Positions 20,936 through 32,089 of a stretch of DNA of 64,000 nt are shown here, in pieces; positions within the stretch are counted from its first letter, which is position 1; each line of letters begins with the position of its first letter. The stretch covers positions 108,186,536-108,250,535 of the forward strand of contig CM043699.1 in assembly GCA_023935145.1 (NCBI GenBank), read 5' to 3'. The notes below the pieces were generated by a model that was not told where the DNA came from, did not search any database, and saw only the letters and a list, made by a program, of their open reading frames with translations. The translations under genes were made by a program, and so were the position numbers. This stretch comes from Bretschneidera sinensis. Its lineage: Eukaryota; Streptophyta; Magnoliopsida; Brassicales; Akaniaceae.

Positions 20936-21845
20936 GGTATCTCAAGGGAGAGTTTAAGGTGATTGTTGTTGGGTGTTTGAATCTCTGTTCAGAAAAGAAG
21001 AATGAATAAGAAAGAGAGAAATTGATGAAGCTAAAAAATTGAGAGCCTCTATCTTTTCAACTAACAGCAAACAGAAAGGGAAGAAGAGAGCCAGTGACTG
21101 AGAGAGAAGAGAGAAAAGAGAAGGAAGAGGGAGGGAGATGCTGATCCATACAAGCGAAATGATGGAGAAGTCGAAAATCAGCATGAATGCTGGATTAAAT
21201 GCAAATTGAAGTGAAAGAAAGTGAGAACGTGAGGGATGACGGATGATGTTCTGATCTGAAGGAGAGAAAAGAGAACAGATTCGGAGAAAAATGCAAGATG
21301 TCGGAGTCAGTGTCACACTACCGATGTAGCAGCTTAGCACTACTAGGTCACATGAAAAAGGTTAAAATGAAGAAGGTAAAAAGGGATAACTAGTTACCAA
21401 CAGGAGACAGGTATCCTCATCCAACAACTGATATTTTCTCATCTTCAACGATGGCAAGTTAGAGATGAAGCTGGATAAAGCTGGAAAAGATGGAGCTTAT
21501 TGTTGGCTTTGATTACTGGCTTTTAATTTTTAAGGTTTTAAACAATTTAAAGGCAAAGAGAATATGGGAAATTGGGCAAGTGTTCCCCTATGCAAAATCT
21601 TTGCCACCTCAGTAATCTTTTGCCACTTCACCATGCTGATATGGCATTCCATAGAGAAATTGGACGAAAAGCTGATAGTAAGGTCAAAATAGGATAAAAT
21701 CATGAGTTGGGGGTACTAAAATAGGAGATCACATATACTCGAAGGAGTAAAAATGTTATTTACCCTTAAATGTTAATATAAAAGTTCTACCAAAAGATAC
21801 TCGTCAATATGAGACATTATCATAAATCACTTTCATGGAAAAAGA
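20936..21845 (+). other. no gene seen; purine-rich and AT-rich spacer
   Basis: 20990-21340 is GA-rich on the plus strand (CT-rich on the minus), giving a 128-aa minus-strand frame of low complexity that I do not accept. 21540-21770 has the style of plant intergenic repeats (CCACCTCAGTAATC and ATGTTATTTACCC stretches). No domains seen. Confidence 0.5.
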
Positions 21846-22361
21846 TGTTAGAATTATTCCATAGATTGGGTTTACATTAATTGGGGAATATTGACTTTTT
21901 TTCATAAAACTGATTAAGTGTTGGTCTATTAAGTTAGACTTAAAGTAAGCCTAATAGAACAATCTATTTATAGTGGGTCTACTACTCTAACGTGTCTAAT
22001 ATGGGTTAGCTAATGCAGGTCATAGTTGATCGGCCTATGATGGGTGGACCATTGAATCACTATATAAAGTATAAGCTAGCCCCCCTTTCCCCCCTCATAT
22101 TCTTAACCTTAGAGACTTCATCTGTCTCTATACACAAGGATTTTTCTTACCCCATTAAGGTTAGCGACAAGGAGAACAAGGTGGAAAAGTACCTATTGCT
22201 TAGCTAAGAATTCTTCCTTGTGATTAATTGAAGATTCCATTACATCATCAAACATTGATCCTAAGGAAGGTATGTGTTCTTTCTATTTATTGAATATTAA
22301 GTGTTCTCTACTCTTCTATGGTGATTCTATGCAATTAAGGATATTTAATTAAAATCCAACA
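21846..22361 (+). repeat. isolated copia 5' LTR (element E)
   Basis: Starts TGTTAGAATTATTCC, ends AAAATCCAACA, and is followed two bases later by a tRNA-Met primer site. TATATAAAGT at 22061 is a plausible TATA box. No matching second LTR was found in the window, so only the 5' end of this element remains. Confidence 0.8.
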
Positions 22362-22363
22362 TG

Positions 22364-22375
22364 TGGTATCAGAGC
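22364..22375 (+). other. primer-binding site, tRNA-Met type, element E
   Basis: TGGTATCAGAGC directly after the LTR. It shows the LTR is a 5' LTR in plus orientation. Confidence 0.85.
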
Positions 22376-22734
22376 CACCATAGTTTTGGTTTAGAACCCT
22401 AATTAAAGTTTCAATCTATGATTGAATAAAGTATTATAGAAAGCTTTTTACTGTTTATGATTCTAGCAATAAGGATTGACATGCATAATTCATTCACATG
22501 ATGGTTGATGCAAATATTAGGTTTTGTTTGCATGTTCATGTAGATTGAAATCTATGTTTATAGAAACATGTTTTAGGGTATTGATTATGATGATTTGATT
22601 GAATGATTTTAATTAAAATGTTAGGTTTTGGTGTGTAATAATGATTACATAAAGTATCTATTAAAACCCTTAAATGTTTTTGGATATATTGATCTTAGGC
22701 GTGGAAAGGCATGAAAATCGAGAAAAACCATCAA

Positions 22735-22970
22735 GTATCGGATTGATAATCGATTATCACTTGTGGGTAATCGACTATTCTAAGGAAAAGTTTTGGACAA
22801 AAACTTTTGGTAATCGATTATAACTTGTTGTAGTCGACTACCACCTAAAGGTTTTGGGGACAAAATGTTTCGGTATTCGACTATAGCTTGCTATAGTCGA
22901 CTATTACCTAAAGTTAGTTGCTCAGACACTTCGATAGTCGACTATAGGCTACCCATAATCGACTTTCACC
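22735..22970 (+). repeat. array of TCGACTA/ATCGATTA palindromic units in leader
   Basis: Eight or so units such as GTAGTCGACTAC, TAATCGATTA and ATAGTCGACTAT, downstream of the primer site of element E. Each unit is self-complementary; spacing about 20-40 bases. Confidence 0.8.
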
Positions 22971-23223
22971 CCAATTTTATCATATTTTCACATAAAGTGC
23001 CCCGAATCATTTCTAAATCAACTCAAAATCAATCCTAAAAAAATATAAAGTTGTTAACAATATAATCAACATCAAAATTTATTTTAAAAACAAAATTAGC
23101 CACTTGTCTTCAAGTTTAAGATCATATCCCATTGTTTGGTGTGGGTAATATAAATATGTCCTGATATGTTAGAGCTTCATGAGTTTGGTTGAAATATAGC
23201 CGCCAAAGTGGCATTTTCAATTG

Positions 23224-23533
23224 GATTTGTGAAATATCAGTCTATATAATAATGAGATGTCTCTAATTTTAGTATATGATCACTCATCCAAATGTGGTGA
23301 TTATGTATTCAAATTAAAAGGGTCACATAAGAAACATATAGTTGAGAAGTGATTGATATCAATGTTTTCAGAGGCGAAGATTTGTGAAATATCAGTACTA
23401 TATGGCAATGTAATGTCTCTAATTTTAGTATATGGTCACTCACCTAAAGGTGGTGATTGTCTGTTGAAATTAAAAGGGTTACATAAGAAACATATAGTTG
23501 AGAAGTGATTGATATCTTTCAGTGTTTTCAAAT
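23224..23533 (+). repeat. two tandem copies of a ~155-bp unit
   Basis: GATTTGTGAAATATCAG starts at 23224 and again at 23379. The copies then run in parallel through TCTCTAATTTTAGTATATG and AGAAACATATAGTTGAGAAG with scattered differences. Confidence 0.85.
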
Positions 23534-23802
23534 TCGAAGGCATTAGGCGAGGTGTTTTACTCCAATGAGGCGAGGTGTAATCCTCGAGACTTTGGGACAT
23601 AAGCCTTTTGGAACGTTGGGGCATTTCAAAATTCAAATAAAATAATATAAATGACATTAAAATAAAAAATAATAATTAAAATTTAAATAAATCAATTTTC
23701 AACAAACTTTAATACTTCTATTAACTCTCTAAATCATTTAACAAACTTTAATACTTTTATTAACTTTAATATGTTGGCATGTGTTTTGTCTATGTCCTGC
23801 CT

Positions 23803-24740
23803 CTAAGTGAGCCCAAAAACACATTTGAAAACACTAAGTAAAATGTCTAGTCGCTTGCAAACCATAGCATACATCAAGCTACCGACTGCAGAGGAGTAAG
23901 GAATTGTTGACATCCTTTCCTTTTCTTCTTTTGTTGATGGACACGATTTCGTACTCAACTTAAAGTGGCTGACAAGAAGGGTACTGGCTGATTTTGAATG
24001 CTTCATGTTAAACTTTTCAAGCACTCGCTCAACATAGCTTTCCTGTGATAACTACAACTTTTTGGTTTTTCTATCACGAACAATCTATATTCCCAAAATC
24101 TGTCTTGTTGGTCCCAAGTCCTTCATATCAAAGGACTTAAACAATCCATCTTTCAACTTACCAATCATCTTAGCATCTTGTCCCATAATCAACATACAAC
24201 AAAACGATAATAAAGTTACCATCAGAGAATTTCTTGACATATACACACGGATCTGCAACTGTCCTCGAGTAACTATGATCCACTATGAATGAATCAAACT
24301 TCTTGCACCACTGTCTTAGAGCTTGTTTTAATGCATACAAACTCTTCTTCAGCCTACAAACTATGTTCTCTTTCCCTTTCAGTTCAAAACCTTCTAGTTG
24401 AACCATATAAATCTCCTCATGCAAATCACCATGAAGAAACGTCGCCTTCACATCTAACTGTTCAAGGTCAAGATTCAAACTAGCTACCAAACCAAGTACA
24501 ATTCGGATATAACTCATCTATACCACTGGAGAGAAAATTTCATCGAAATCTATTTCTTTCTTCTAACTGAAACTTTTCACTACCAGTCGAACCTTGTACT
24601 TCACTAGCTTTTCACTATTTTTCTTCAGCTTGAACGCCCACTTGGGAAGATCAACCAATTCATAAGTATTGTTCTTTTCCAAAGAACTTATATCTTCCCT
24701 TATTGCTTTCATCCAACAATCTTTTTTCTGCATGTGACTA
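23803..24740 (-). pseudogene. copia RT, element C
   Basis: Minus frames give the entry region (KYKVRLVVKSFS, stop, KKEIDFDEIFSPVV) and motif A LDVKATFLHGDLHEEIYM with its Asp. The YVDD box is broken: YVDYG, with an apparent loss of about 11 bases shifting the frame at 24185. The C-terminal part has SAVGSLMYAMVCKRLDI. RNase H is missing. Not catalytic. Confidence 0.85.
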
Positions 24741-25090
24741 CACTTCTTGGAAGCTCTCTAGCTCTCCTCCATTAGTAAGCAAGACATACTCAAAACTAGG
24801 GTACCTAGTAGACGTTTGATGCTCTCTAGTAGACCTTCTCAACTGAGGCCCTATAGTCTCAAGTGCAAGTTGATTTTTCTCTTGCTAAACATGCTCTGTA
24901 TCATACATAACATCATCTTCAAGTGCCACTGACTTCTCATTACCCATATGTTCTTCTTCATATATCTCTTCTTTATCTGTGGTACTATATGAATGAGTAT
25001 GATCTGGTACAAAGTTTTCAACTCTGCCTATACCATGCTATGTCTTTTCATTTTTCTCAATATCAGCCAAAGTTTCGTTTTCATGGAAGA
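24741..25090 (-). pseudogene. linker between integrase and RT, element C
   Basis: No open frame of note. Remnants are Glu/Gln/Ser-rich with stops, as expected for the poorly conserved spacer in copia pol. Confidence 0.4.
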
Positions 25091-25868
25091 CTACATCTCT
25101 GCTTCTGATAATCTGCTTTTTTGGATCCATAACTTGTAACCAAACTCAGCATCCCCATAACCAACGAATATACAAGCAACTACTTTTTCATTAAGTTTTG
25201 ACATCTTCTCCTTGAGAACGTGTGCAAAAGCTTTGCAACCAAACACCTTCAAGTAAGAATAAGAAACATCATTTCCAGTCCAAACTCTTTCTGGAATGTT
25301 AAAACCCAAAGAAACGAATGGAGATCTATTAATTAGGTAGCAAGCTGTACAAACTGCTTCACCCCAAAATGGCTTAGGAAGCTTAGCCATTCTGAGCATG
25401 CATCTAACTCTTTCCATAATGGTATGATTTATTCTCTCAGCTACACCATTATGTTGTGGGGTACTAGAAATTGTCATCTCATGTCTAATGCCAAACTGTG
25501 AACAATAATCTGCAAACTCATTGGAGGTATGCTCTCCACTATTGTTAGTACGGAGACATTTCAACTTATTCCCTGTCTCTCTCTCTCCACCATAGCATGA
25601 AACTTCTGAAATACCTAGCTTTTGTTCTTCAACAAATAAACCCTCACCTTTCATGAAGCATCATCAATAAAAGTAATAAAATATCTATGTCACCCGAAGA
25701 TTCTACTTCAATGGGACCACAAACATCAGAATATACTAATTCTAATTTCTTTTGTTTTCTTTTAGTTGGCTTACTAAAATAAACTCTATGATGCTTACCA
25801 AATAAAAAATAATCACATGGGTTTAGAGATATACCTTTAGAGGAAGGAGTGAGCGATCTCCTAGCCAA
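25091..25868 (-). pseudogene. copia integrase, element C
   Basis: The zinc-finger Cys half (FLFGKHHRVYF) and VYSDVCGP lie at 25868-25644. Sequence near the IDD motif is lost (SSGDIDILLLL). The core continues at 25654-25091 with CLRTNNSGEHTSNEF, where the second catalytic Asp is Asn. The Glu in NGVAERINHTIMERVRC is kept, then FWGEAVCTACYLINRSP and VFGCKAFAHV. One catalytic residue is replaced and the frame is broken. Confidence 0.85.
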
Positions 25869-25871
25869 AAT

Positions 25872-26335
25872 CTACAACCTTTTCTCACTCATATAAGCCA
25901 GTGTCTTGTGCAATAAGTTTGGTGAAGCATCATCTTCAACTGCATTCATCTCATTACCACACACTTTCACATGTGTCTTATACAAGGTAAAACATATCTT
26001 TCCTTTGGCAACCATTAATGATCCATTAGTCAGTTTCCACCTTCCATTGTCGAAGTAGTGCTTATACTCTTCTTCATCTAGGATATAAGTTAAAATCAGA
26101 TTGAGATGCAATTCAGGAATATGTCGTACATTCCTCAAAGTCATAGTGCAGCCTACATCTGTCTGTATATGCACATCACCAATCCCCACAATCAGAGAAA
26201 AACTTGAGTTACCTATCTTCACTGTACCAAAGTCTCATGCTCTGTACGTTGTAAAGCAATCTCGATGTGGAATACAATGGTAAGAAGCTTCTAAGTCAGC
26301 CACCCAGTCAACTCCAGAATCTGGAACATGAATGA
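25872..26335 (-). pseudogene. copia protease region, element C
   Basis: Near 26290-26330 the minus strand reads VDWVADLEASYHCIP, a damaged protease active site (Asp kept, next residues changed). It is followed by GIGDVHIQTDVGCTMTLRNV, RHIPELHLNL and the start of the integrase finger (LLHKTLAYMSEK). Confidence 0.75.
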
Positions 26336-26439
26336 ACTCCTCAAACTCACAAGCAAGTAACACAATTTTTTCGTGAAACAACTGTTGTTGTGTTCTTGTC
26401 ATTTATCTTTCGATTCTTCCCATCCTGTTGTTCCTGTTT

Positions 26440-27108
26440 CTATACCCAACAATTTCTCTTCATATGATCCAGTTTATTATAGTGATAATATTTCACCTTA
26501 TCTCTGGATCTTGACTTGTCTCTAGATTTACCATCACCTTTAGGACCTCTACTCTTACTTCTTCCTTTGTTCTCTGTGATAAGAGCTTGACCACTATCTG
26601 TGCTTGAATCCTTTCTGCGAGTCTCCTCATTCAATATATTGTTTTTCACCATAGACAAACTGAGCACACCATTCAGAGCAGAGTTACTAAGTGACACTAC
26701 CAAAGTCTCCCACCTATAAAGCAAAGTACCCAAAAGAAATAGTGCTTGTAACTCATCATCTAACACTATTTTCATCATCGACAACTAGTTCACAAAATCT
26801 TAAAAATCATTCAAGTGTTCGACAATGGAATGTGTATCTCTGTACTTCAAATTCACAAGCTTTCTCATCACAAAAGCTTTGTTATGAGTTGTCTTTCTTT
26901 CATAAAGTGTCTTTAATTTTTCCTAAAGTGATTTAGCATTAGTCTCTTTTGCCACATGATGGAACACACTAAGATCCACCCACTGTCTGACGGCACCAAC
27001 TATCTTCATGTTCATTTTTTCCCACTCTTTATCAGTCTTGCCCTCTGGCTTGGCTTCATCACCCTCAACGGGATCATACAAGTCTTTGAAGTAGAGGTAA
27101 TCTTCCAT
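26440..27108 (-). pseudogene. copia gag, element C
   Basis: N-terminal part (27108-26923): MEDYLYFKDLYDPVEGD, then GAVRQWVDLSVFHHVAKET. A frame break, then the part up to 26440 with DELQALFLLGTLLYRWETL, a Lys/Arg/Ser-rich basic stretch, and the zinc knuckle YYHYNKLDHMKRNC. Both first Cys are Tyr. Typical Tork-like gag order. Confidence 0.8.
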
Positions 27109-27197
27109 CTTCGGTTTTCATACCGAATAATTAGAAGTTGTCAATAAAATCATAGTACTAAATTTTTCATCTATATTAACCAACACAAGCAACCAAA

Positions 27198-27209
27198 ACT
27201 CTGATACCA
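27198..27209 (-). other. primer-binding site, element C
   Basis: The reverse complement is TGGTATCAGAGT, one mismatch from the initiator-Met site, one base from the LTR. Confidence 0.85.
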
Positions 27210-27210
27210 C

Positions 27211-27974
27211 TAGTTAGGAAAAACACTCACCGTCAACAATTAATCATGTACCACAATTCCAATTAAAAATCACGGATTAAATATAATAATTACCAAACCT
27301 AGTGTAGAAATAAAAACGGCAAGCACCAAATAAAACAATAAACCAATAACACAAGAATTTACGTGAAAACCCCTCCAGTGTAGAGGGAAAAACCACCGGG
27401 CAAAAATAACTCCACTATGTAAATAACAATTACAAAGTTTATGTCCCAAGTTTATACCCAAACTTGAGACCCACAACAATTTGGTAATAATACAAACCTT
27501 TCTGAGGAAAAGTCATTGTTGTATTACCAACTGCTGAAATCTGAGAAGTTCCTACGCTTCACCAAAATCAGACATCGTGATAGAATCTGCAAACCCCCAA
27601 TAGATTGATTCTCTGTTATCAACCACCCTAAATAATACCTTAGAAAAAATCTCAAACTGCTATACATTTTCTCCCTTTTACTCCTTCGGTAAATAGAAAA
27701 AAAAAACTTTTAATCTGTAACTCTCTCGGTTACAAAACACTGCTTTCAATTTTTTTCTCCTAACACTGTGCATATTTCTTTAACTATTCTGTAACTCACC
27801 ATAGAAAAAAGAAAGAAATTAGGTCTTTTTATAGAGCCATTGATTAAAAAAATATTTTCTTCTAATAGGCATAGGATTTTAAGTTCTATAATGATTACAC
27901 CAACTAACACTTTAGCTTTCTTTTTTTTTATTTTTTTTTTATTTTCTTATGGGCTCCTCCCCACAAGCCCAACA
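27211..27974 (-). repeat. 5' LTR of copia element C
   Basis: On the minus strand it starts TGTTGGGCTTGTGG and ends CTAACTA. It contains the block GTAGAGGGAAAAACCACC (plus strand 27382) also seen at 31322. TATA-like CTATAAAAAGAC on the minus strand near 27826. Confidence 0.8.
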
Positions 27975-28637
27975 ATCTATACGACAAAAAATGATAGATT
28001 TACCAAGTTTGAAATAAATTTTCACATGACCTAAAGTTGGACAATTTAGGTGCCTTGTATTTTCAAGAAAGTGACTTCAATGTTGTCTGGTAAACATATA
28101 AAACAAAATCAATAAACAAAGGAGAGATCTGTTCTCCTTTTTCTCCTCATAAAAAAAAATATCTACAATTGAGAGAAACTGATATGAGACCCCACGAGCA
28201 TCGACAAGCACTGAACAGATAGATTCTCCTTCATTCAGACTAGAATATAACAAGCAGACCAAAAGAATATATTAGTAATAAATCGAATATTTTTTTAAGA
28301 CATTAATAGTATTAAAATTTCAAATAGAATTGAAGGCAAATTCTTCGGCAAGGCATTGGCATATGAGGTGCCTCATTTGAGATGCTAATTAAGAAATAAG
28401 ACAAGTTGAACATAATTGTTTTTAAAATGTGAGTGTGCCAAAAGTTATTCTAGTATATATGCGCCTGATAAATAATGAAACTACTTGCCATTAAAAATAT
28501 TATTGTAATTAAGAGGTAAAAGAAACTAAAAAAAGAAAAACCCTCTTGAAGCTCAAATCTATTAAGAGACTATTTAGGCTCAAATTCCTCATTTGTCAAT
28601 TACAACAACTGAATTTTCCATTAGTACCACAATTTCC
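27975..28637 (+). other. upstream region of the glycosyltransferase gene
   Basis: AT-rich and gene-free. It runs from the copia C LTR edge to the UGT start. A TATA-like stretch AGTATATATG at about 28452 lies about 185 bases before the ATG. No other element motif recognised. Confidence 0.5.
28452..28461 (+). promoter_or_regulatory. possible TATA box of the UGT gene
   Basis: AGTATATATG about 185 bases upstream of the chosen ATG. Weak evidence: the region is AT-rich and chance matches are likely. Confidence 0.3.
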
Positions 28638-30128
28638 ATGGCTTCAAAAGTCAATCAACTTCATTTTGTTTTGATACCTTTAATGTCCCCGGGTCATCTT
28701 ATTCCAATGATAGACATTGCTAGGCTTTTGGCAGATCACAGCAGCAACATAATGGTTACCATTGTCACCACACCCCTTAATGCAATTCGTTTCAAATCCA
28801 CAATCGAAAGGGCGGCTGATTCTGGTCTTCATATAGAACTAATGCAACTCCAGTTTCCATCAATTGAAACTGGCTTACCAGAAGGATGTGAAAACATGGA
28901 CAAACTTCCCTCCCGCAACTTAATCAAGAACTTTTTCCATGCTGCTAGTTTGCTACAAAAACCATTAGAGGAACTGCTCGAAAAGTTACAACCTCCTGCA
29001 AGCTGCATAATTGCAGGTAAGAACCTCCCATGGACCGTTAACTCTGCTCTCAAGTTTAACATTCCGAGGATCTTCTTCGATGGAATGGGTTGCTTTGCTT
29101 TTTCATGCTCACACAGACTGGAAGTCTCCAAAGTCCATGAAACTGTACTGTCCAAGTTTGAGTCCTTTGTGGTGCCTGGCTTGCTTCATCGAATCGAATT
29201 GACCAGAGCCCAGTTACCAGAAAACCTCAAACTTGGCTCGACAGATTTGTCAGATGTTCGCGATAAGATAAGAGCAGCTGAATTAACAGCAGACGGGATT
29301 GTGGTTAATACTTTTGAAGAAATGGAAACAGAATACGTGGAGGAATACAAAAGGGTTAAAGGAGATAACGTTTGGTGTATTGGCCCTGTTTCAGCTTGCA
29401 ACAAGTTGAATATAGATAAAGCTGAGAGAGGTGATGAAAGGGCCTCATTAATAGAATATGAGAACCTCATCAAGTGGCTTGACTTATGGGAACCTGGGTC
29501 TGTAGTTTATGCCTGTCTAGGCATTATCTGTGGCCTTACAACTTTGCAACTTGTGGAACTTGGGTTAGGCTTAGAAGCATCAAATAAGCCTTTTATTTGG
29601 GTCATAAGAGGAGATGAGAAATCAGAAGGATTAGAGAAGTGGATATCAGAAGAAAGATTTGAAGAGAGGACTAAAAGGAGAGGATTTTTGATCAGGGGTT
29701 GGGCGCCACAAGTATTAATCTTGTCTCATCAAGCAATTGGAGGGTTTTTGACACATTGCGGCTGGAATTCAACCCTTGAAGGGGTGTCGGCCGGCGTGCC
29801 AATAATAACTTGCCCTTTGTTCGCTGAGCAATTTTACAATGAGAAACTGGTAGTGGAGGTGCTTGGTATTGGTGTTAGCGTGGGAGTTGAGGCTGCTGTG
29901 ACATGGGGACTAGAAGAGAAGTTTGGGTTGGTGATGAAGAGGGAACAAGTAAAGAAGGCTATAGAAAAGGTAATGGATAAAGGTAAAGAGGGAGAGGATA
30001 CAAGAGAAGGAGCAAGAAAGCTTGGAGAGATAGCAAAAGGAGCTATTGAGCAAGGGGGTTCTTCTTACCTCAACATGGAAATGCTGATCAAGTATGTTGT
30101 GCACCGAAACAATGGCAAGCAACTGTGA
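28638..30128 (+). CDS. UDP-glycosyltransferase, family 1, UGT73-type, catalytic Asp replaced
   Basis: A 496-aa intron-free ORF. An upstream in-frame ATG at 28593 adds 15 residues, but MASKVNQLHFVLIPLMSPGH at 28638 matches the usual UGT73 start. Such enzymes move a sugar from UDP-sugar to plant metabolites in the cytosol. Seen: catalytic His (H20 in PGHLIPM); the PSPG box at about residues 355-398, from WAPQVLILSHQAIGGFLTHC to PLFAEQ, 44 residues with HCGWNS and a final Gln, typical for UDP-glucose. Odd: the family's CIISD is CIIAG, so the Asp that activates the His is Gly127; the Ser after the YxCLG turn is Ile296; SFHG is FFDG. The frame is intact. Likely a live but altered or decaying enzyme. 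The only convincing host gene here. Confidence 0.93.
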   Translation: MASKVNQLHFVLIPLMSPGHLIPMIDIARLLADHSSNIMVTIVTTPLNAIRFKSTIERAADSGLHIELMQLQFPSIETGLPEGCENMDKLPSRNLIKNFFHAASLLQKPLEELLEKLQPPASCIIAGKNLPWTVNSALKFNIPRIFFDGMGCFAFSCSHRLEVSKVHETVLSKFESFVVPGLLHRIELTRAQLPENLKLGSTDLSDVRDKIRAAELTADGIVVNTFEEMETEYVEEYKRVKGDNVWCIGPVSACNKLNIDKAERGDERASLIEYENLIKWLDLWEPGSVVYACLGIICGLTTLQLVELGLGLEASNKPFIWVIRGDEKSEGLEKWISEERFEERTKRRGFLIRGWAPQVLILSHQAIGGFLTHCGWNSTLEGVSAGVPIITCPLFAEQFYNEKLVVEVLGIGVSVGVEAAVTWGLEEKFGLVMKREQVKKAIEKVMDKGKEGEDTREGARKLGEIAKGAIEQGGSSYLNMEMLIKYVVHRNNGKQL

Positions 30129-30959
30129 TTATTGATGAGAAAGATGAAACAATCAAATTCATCACTAATGTGACTGAGGATCTGTAATGTTCTTCTCTGT
30201 TCAAGCAGAAGCTTATGCATAATATTTTTCTCCTTAAAAAGGGCATCTATGAACTGAAATCTTAAATTGGTATTATTTTCTTCTCTCAAATGTTCAATAC
30301 TTGCAAAGATAAACCATGAGCATTTACTTCATTTGTTATTGCATTAAGTCTAAGTATTTGGGCGCTTTTAAAATTATGGGGTCAAATCTCCAAACCAACA
30401 ATTCTCTTATGGATCTGTCAGTGAGTTGTTCAGCTTGTTTTCTCTTCGACCAAAAACAATAGTTGTTGCAGTGTGGATTGAAAAAAAATTATGATAGTTA
30501 AAGAAAAAACTTTGCGAAGATAACATAAAAACATGTGCTCTTACAGGTCAGTCAGAATGTCGACATTTACATCATTGCTAGATATCATCTACCGCATCGT
30601 AGCTGTCAGCCGGGTAAATTAAAGGATCCAAAGCATGGTTTTCTTTTATTGTTTTTGCACGTTGCCCTTATCTCTCCCTTTATCCCAGATTTTGCAGCCT
30701 AAATGTCTCAGAACTTCGTACCGGACTCATGTCTTTTTCAACCGATTTCGTAAATTGCTGAGACAATTAACAGTAAAAGGTAAAAGAGATATGGGCTTAG
30801 ATTCTTTATCCTAAACAGTTCAGCTCTTCCTTCTTCACCATAGTCTTTTTCTTCTCAAAACATAAAGCAGTAATTAGTTCTGGATCTTCCTTCTTTTTTA
30901 GAACACTATCCCAAACATAAAGCAGTAATTAGTTTGGTGAGATCGGACAACAGCATGTT
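30129..30959 (+). other. downstream region of the UGT gene, no gene seen
   Basis: Holds the probable 3' UTR (AATATTTTTCTCC near 30220) and AT-rich spacer with no ORF of note. A copia LTR fragment begins near 30960. Confidence 0.5.
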
Positions 30960-31735
30960 CACACCGGTAGTTTTGGTACCACAATTTCAACCAAAAATCA
31001 AATATTAAATATGATCTCAAACAAGTTACACACATTGAAGTTATTGAAGAGATTGATTTTGCTTAATTTGGTGTAATTTCCTTAGCAGTGACGTATATTA
31101 ATGATTGATTATGGCTTGAGGGGTATGGAATTAGAAAGAAAAAGTGACTAATTACTTTCTAATTTCAGACCAATTAGTTGACTGATTGACTTTCCAATTC
31201 CATGACAATTAATTGGCTAATTGATTTGGCTATCTCAAACTTTCCTAAAATAAAATTACAAGTATCAAATTAAACAACCAATCAAGAACATTGAAAATTT
31301 ACGTGAAAAACACTCTATTGTAGAGGGAAAAACTACGGGGTAAAAAAACAATTTCATTATGTAAATAATGATTATAAAGTTTATATCTTAAGTTTATACT
31401 TAACTTAAAACCCACAACAATTTGACAATTATAAAAAATTATCTCTCTAAACAAAAACCACCGATATACTACCAATCACTAAAATCTAAAAAAAATTTAC
31501 GATCACCAAAATCAGTTACCACGGTAGAAACTACAAACTTAAATATCTTGATTCTTTGTTATTAAAATACTCTAAATAATACCATAAAAAAAGTCTCATA
31601 TTAAATAATCATTTTTTCTCTCTTTTACTCTCTCAGTAAAAGAAAAATCTCCTCTTATCATTGTAGCTCTCACGGCTGCCAAGAAGAACTCATTGTTTGC
31701 TCTCTCTCACACTTTGCTGTGCACCACTTTGATTA
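30960..31735 (-). repeat. LTR fragment of the copia C family (element D, left)
   Basis: Matches the C-family LTR at 27245-27760 in the same orientation: TACCACAATTTCAACCAAAA, ATTTACGTGAAAAAC, GTAGAGGGAAAAACTAC, then ACCAAAATCAGTTACC. About 180-200 bases inside (31030-31240) are unlike the LTR and include AATTAGTTGACTGATTGAC. Strongly decayed. Confidence 0.75.
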
Positions 31736-32089
31736 GGGGTGAGCAAACATTCGAAAAAATTATTAAAAATTTTAATTGATTTTGCCAATCGATTTTTTTA
31801 ATCATTTCAACGGAATTAATCTATATATTTTTATATTAACTGACTAAATTGATTTTGATTGATACGCTCGGTTAATTGGTTAACCAACACTTTTTATATA
31901 TTAAGTTTTTCAATTTATTATATATTATATATTTAATTTATACTTAATACTTTTTTAGCTTATTATATTTATATTTAACATATTATTAATATTAATTAAT
32001 TTTTTAATCAATTAAACAATCAAAACAGTTAAAAAAATAACCGCCAACCAACTAATTAACTGATATATATTATTCAATAGTGCTTGTAA
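31736..32089 (+). other. very AT-rich insert, no gene
   Basis: Runs of TTAATT, AATCGATTTT and TATATATT. It separates the LTR fragment from the gag fragment of element D. Confidence 0.5.

Larger units (their letters stand above)
22376..23802 (+). other. leader remnant of element E with repeats, no gene
   Basis: No gag ORF. It contains the TCGACTAT array (22735-22970), a tandem duplication (23224-23533) and a short GGCGAGG-rich stretch near 23560. It joins the truncated minus copia C near 23803. The 73-aa minus frame at 23436-23657 is a shadow. Confidence 0.5.
23803..27974 (-). mobile_element. Ty1/copia element C, minus strand, 3' end truncated
   Basis: Reading leftwards: 5' LTR (27974-27211), primer site, gag, protease, integrase, RT up to the GSLMYAM motif, then an abrupt end near 23803 without RNase H or 3' LTR. 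All frames are broken. Its LTR family recurs at 30960-31735 and 32498-32655. Confidence 0.85.

Noticed and set aside
20954..21340. 128-aa minus-strand ORF
   Set aside because: A Ser/Leu/Phe-rich product of a GA/CT-rich tract; no domain, no promoter, between retroelement remnants.
28593..28637. Upstream in-frame ATG giving a 511-aa UGT
   Set aside because: The extra 15 residues (MSITTTEFSISTTIS) have no counterpart in the family, and the second ATG gives the standard start with His at position 20.
29013..29024. GCAGGTAAGA inside the UGT ORF looks like a splice donor
   Set aside because: The reading frame and family alignment continue without gap on both sides (CIIAG then LPWT), and UGT73 genes normally lack an intron here. 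Probably coincidence caused by the changed codons.
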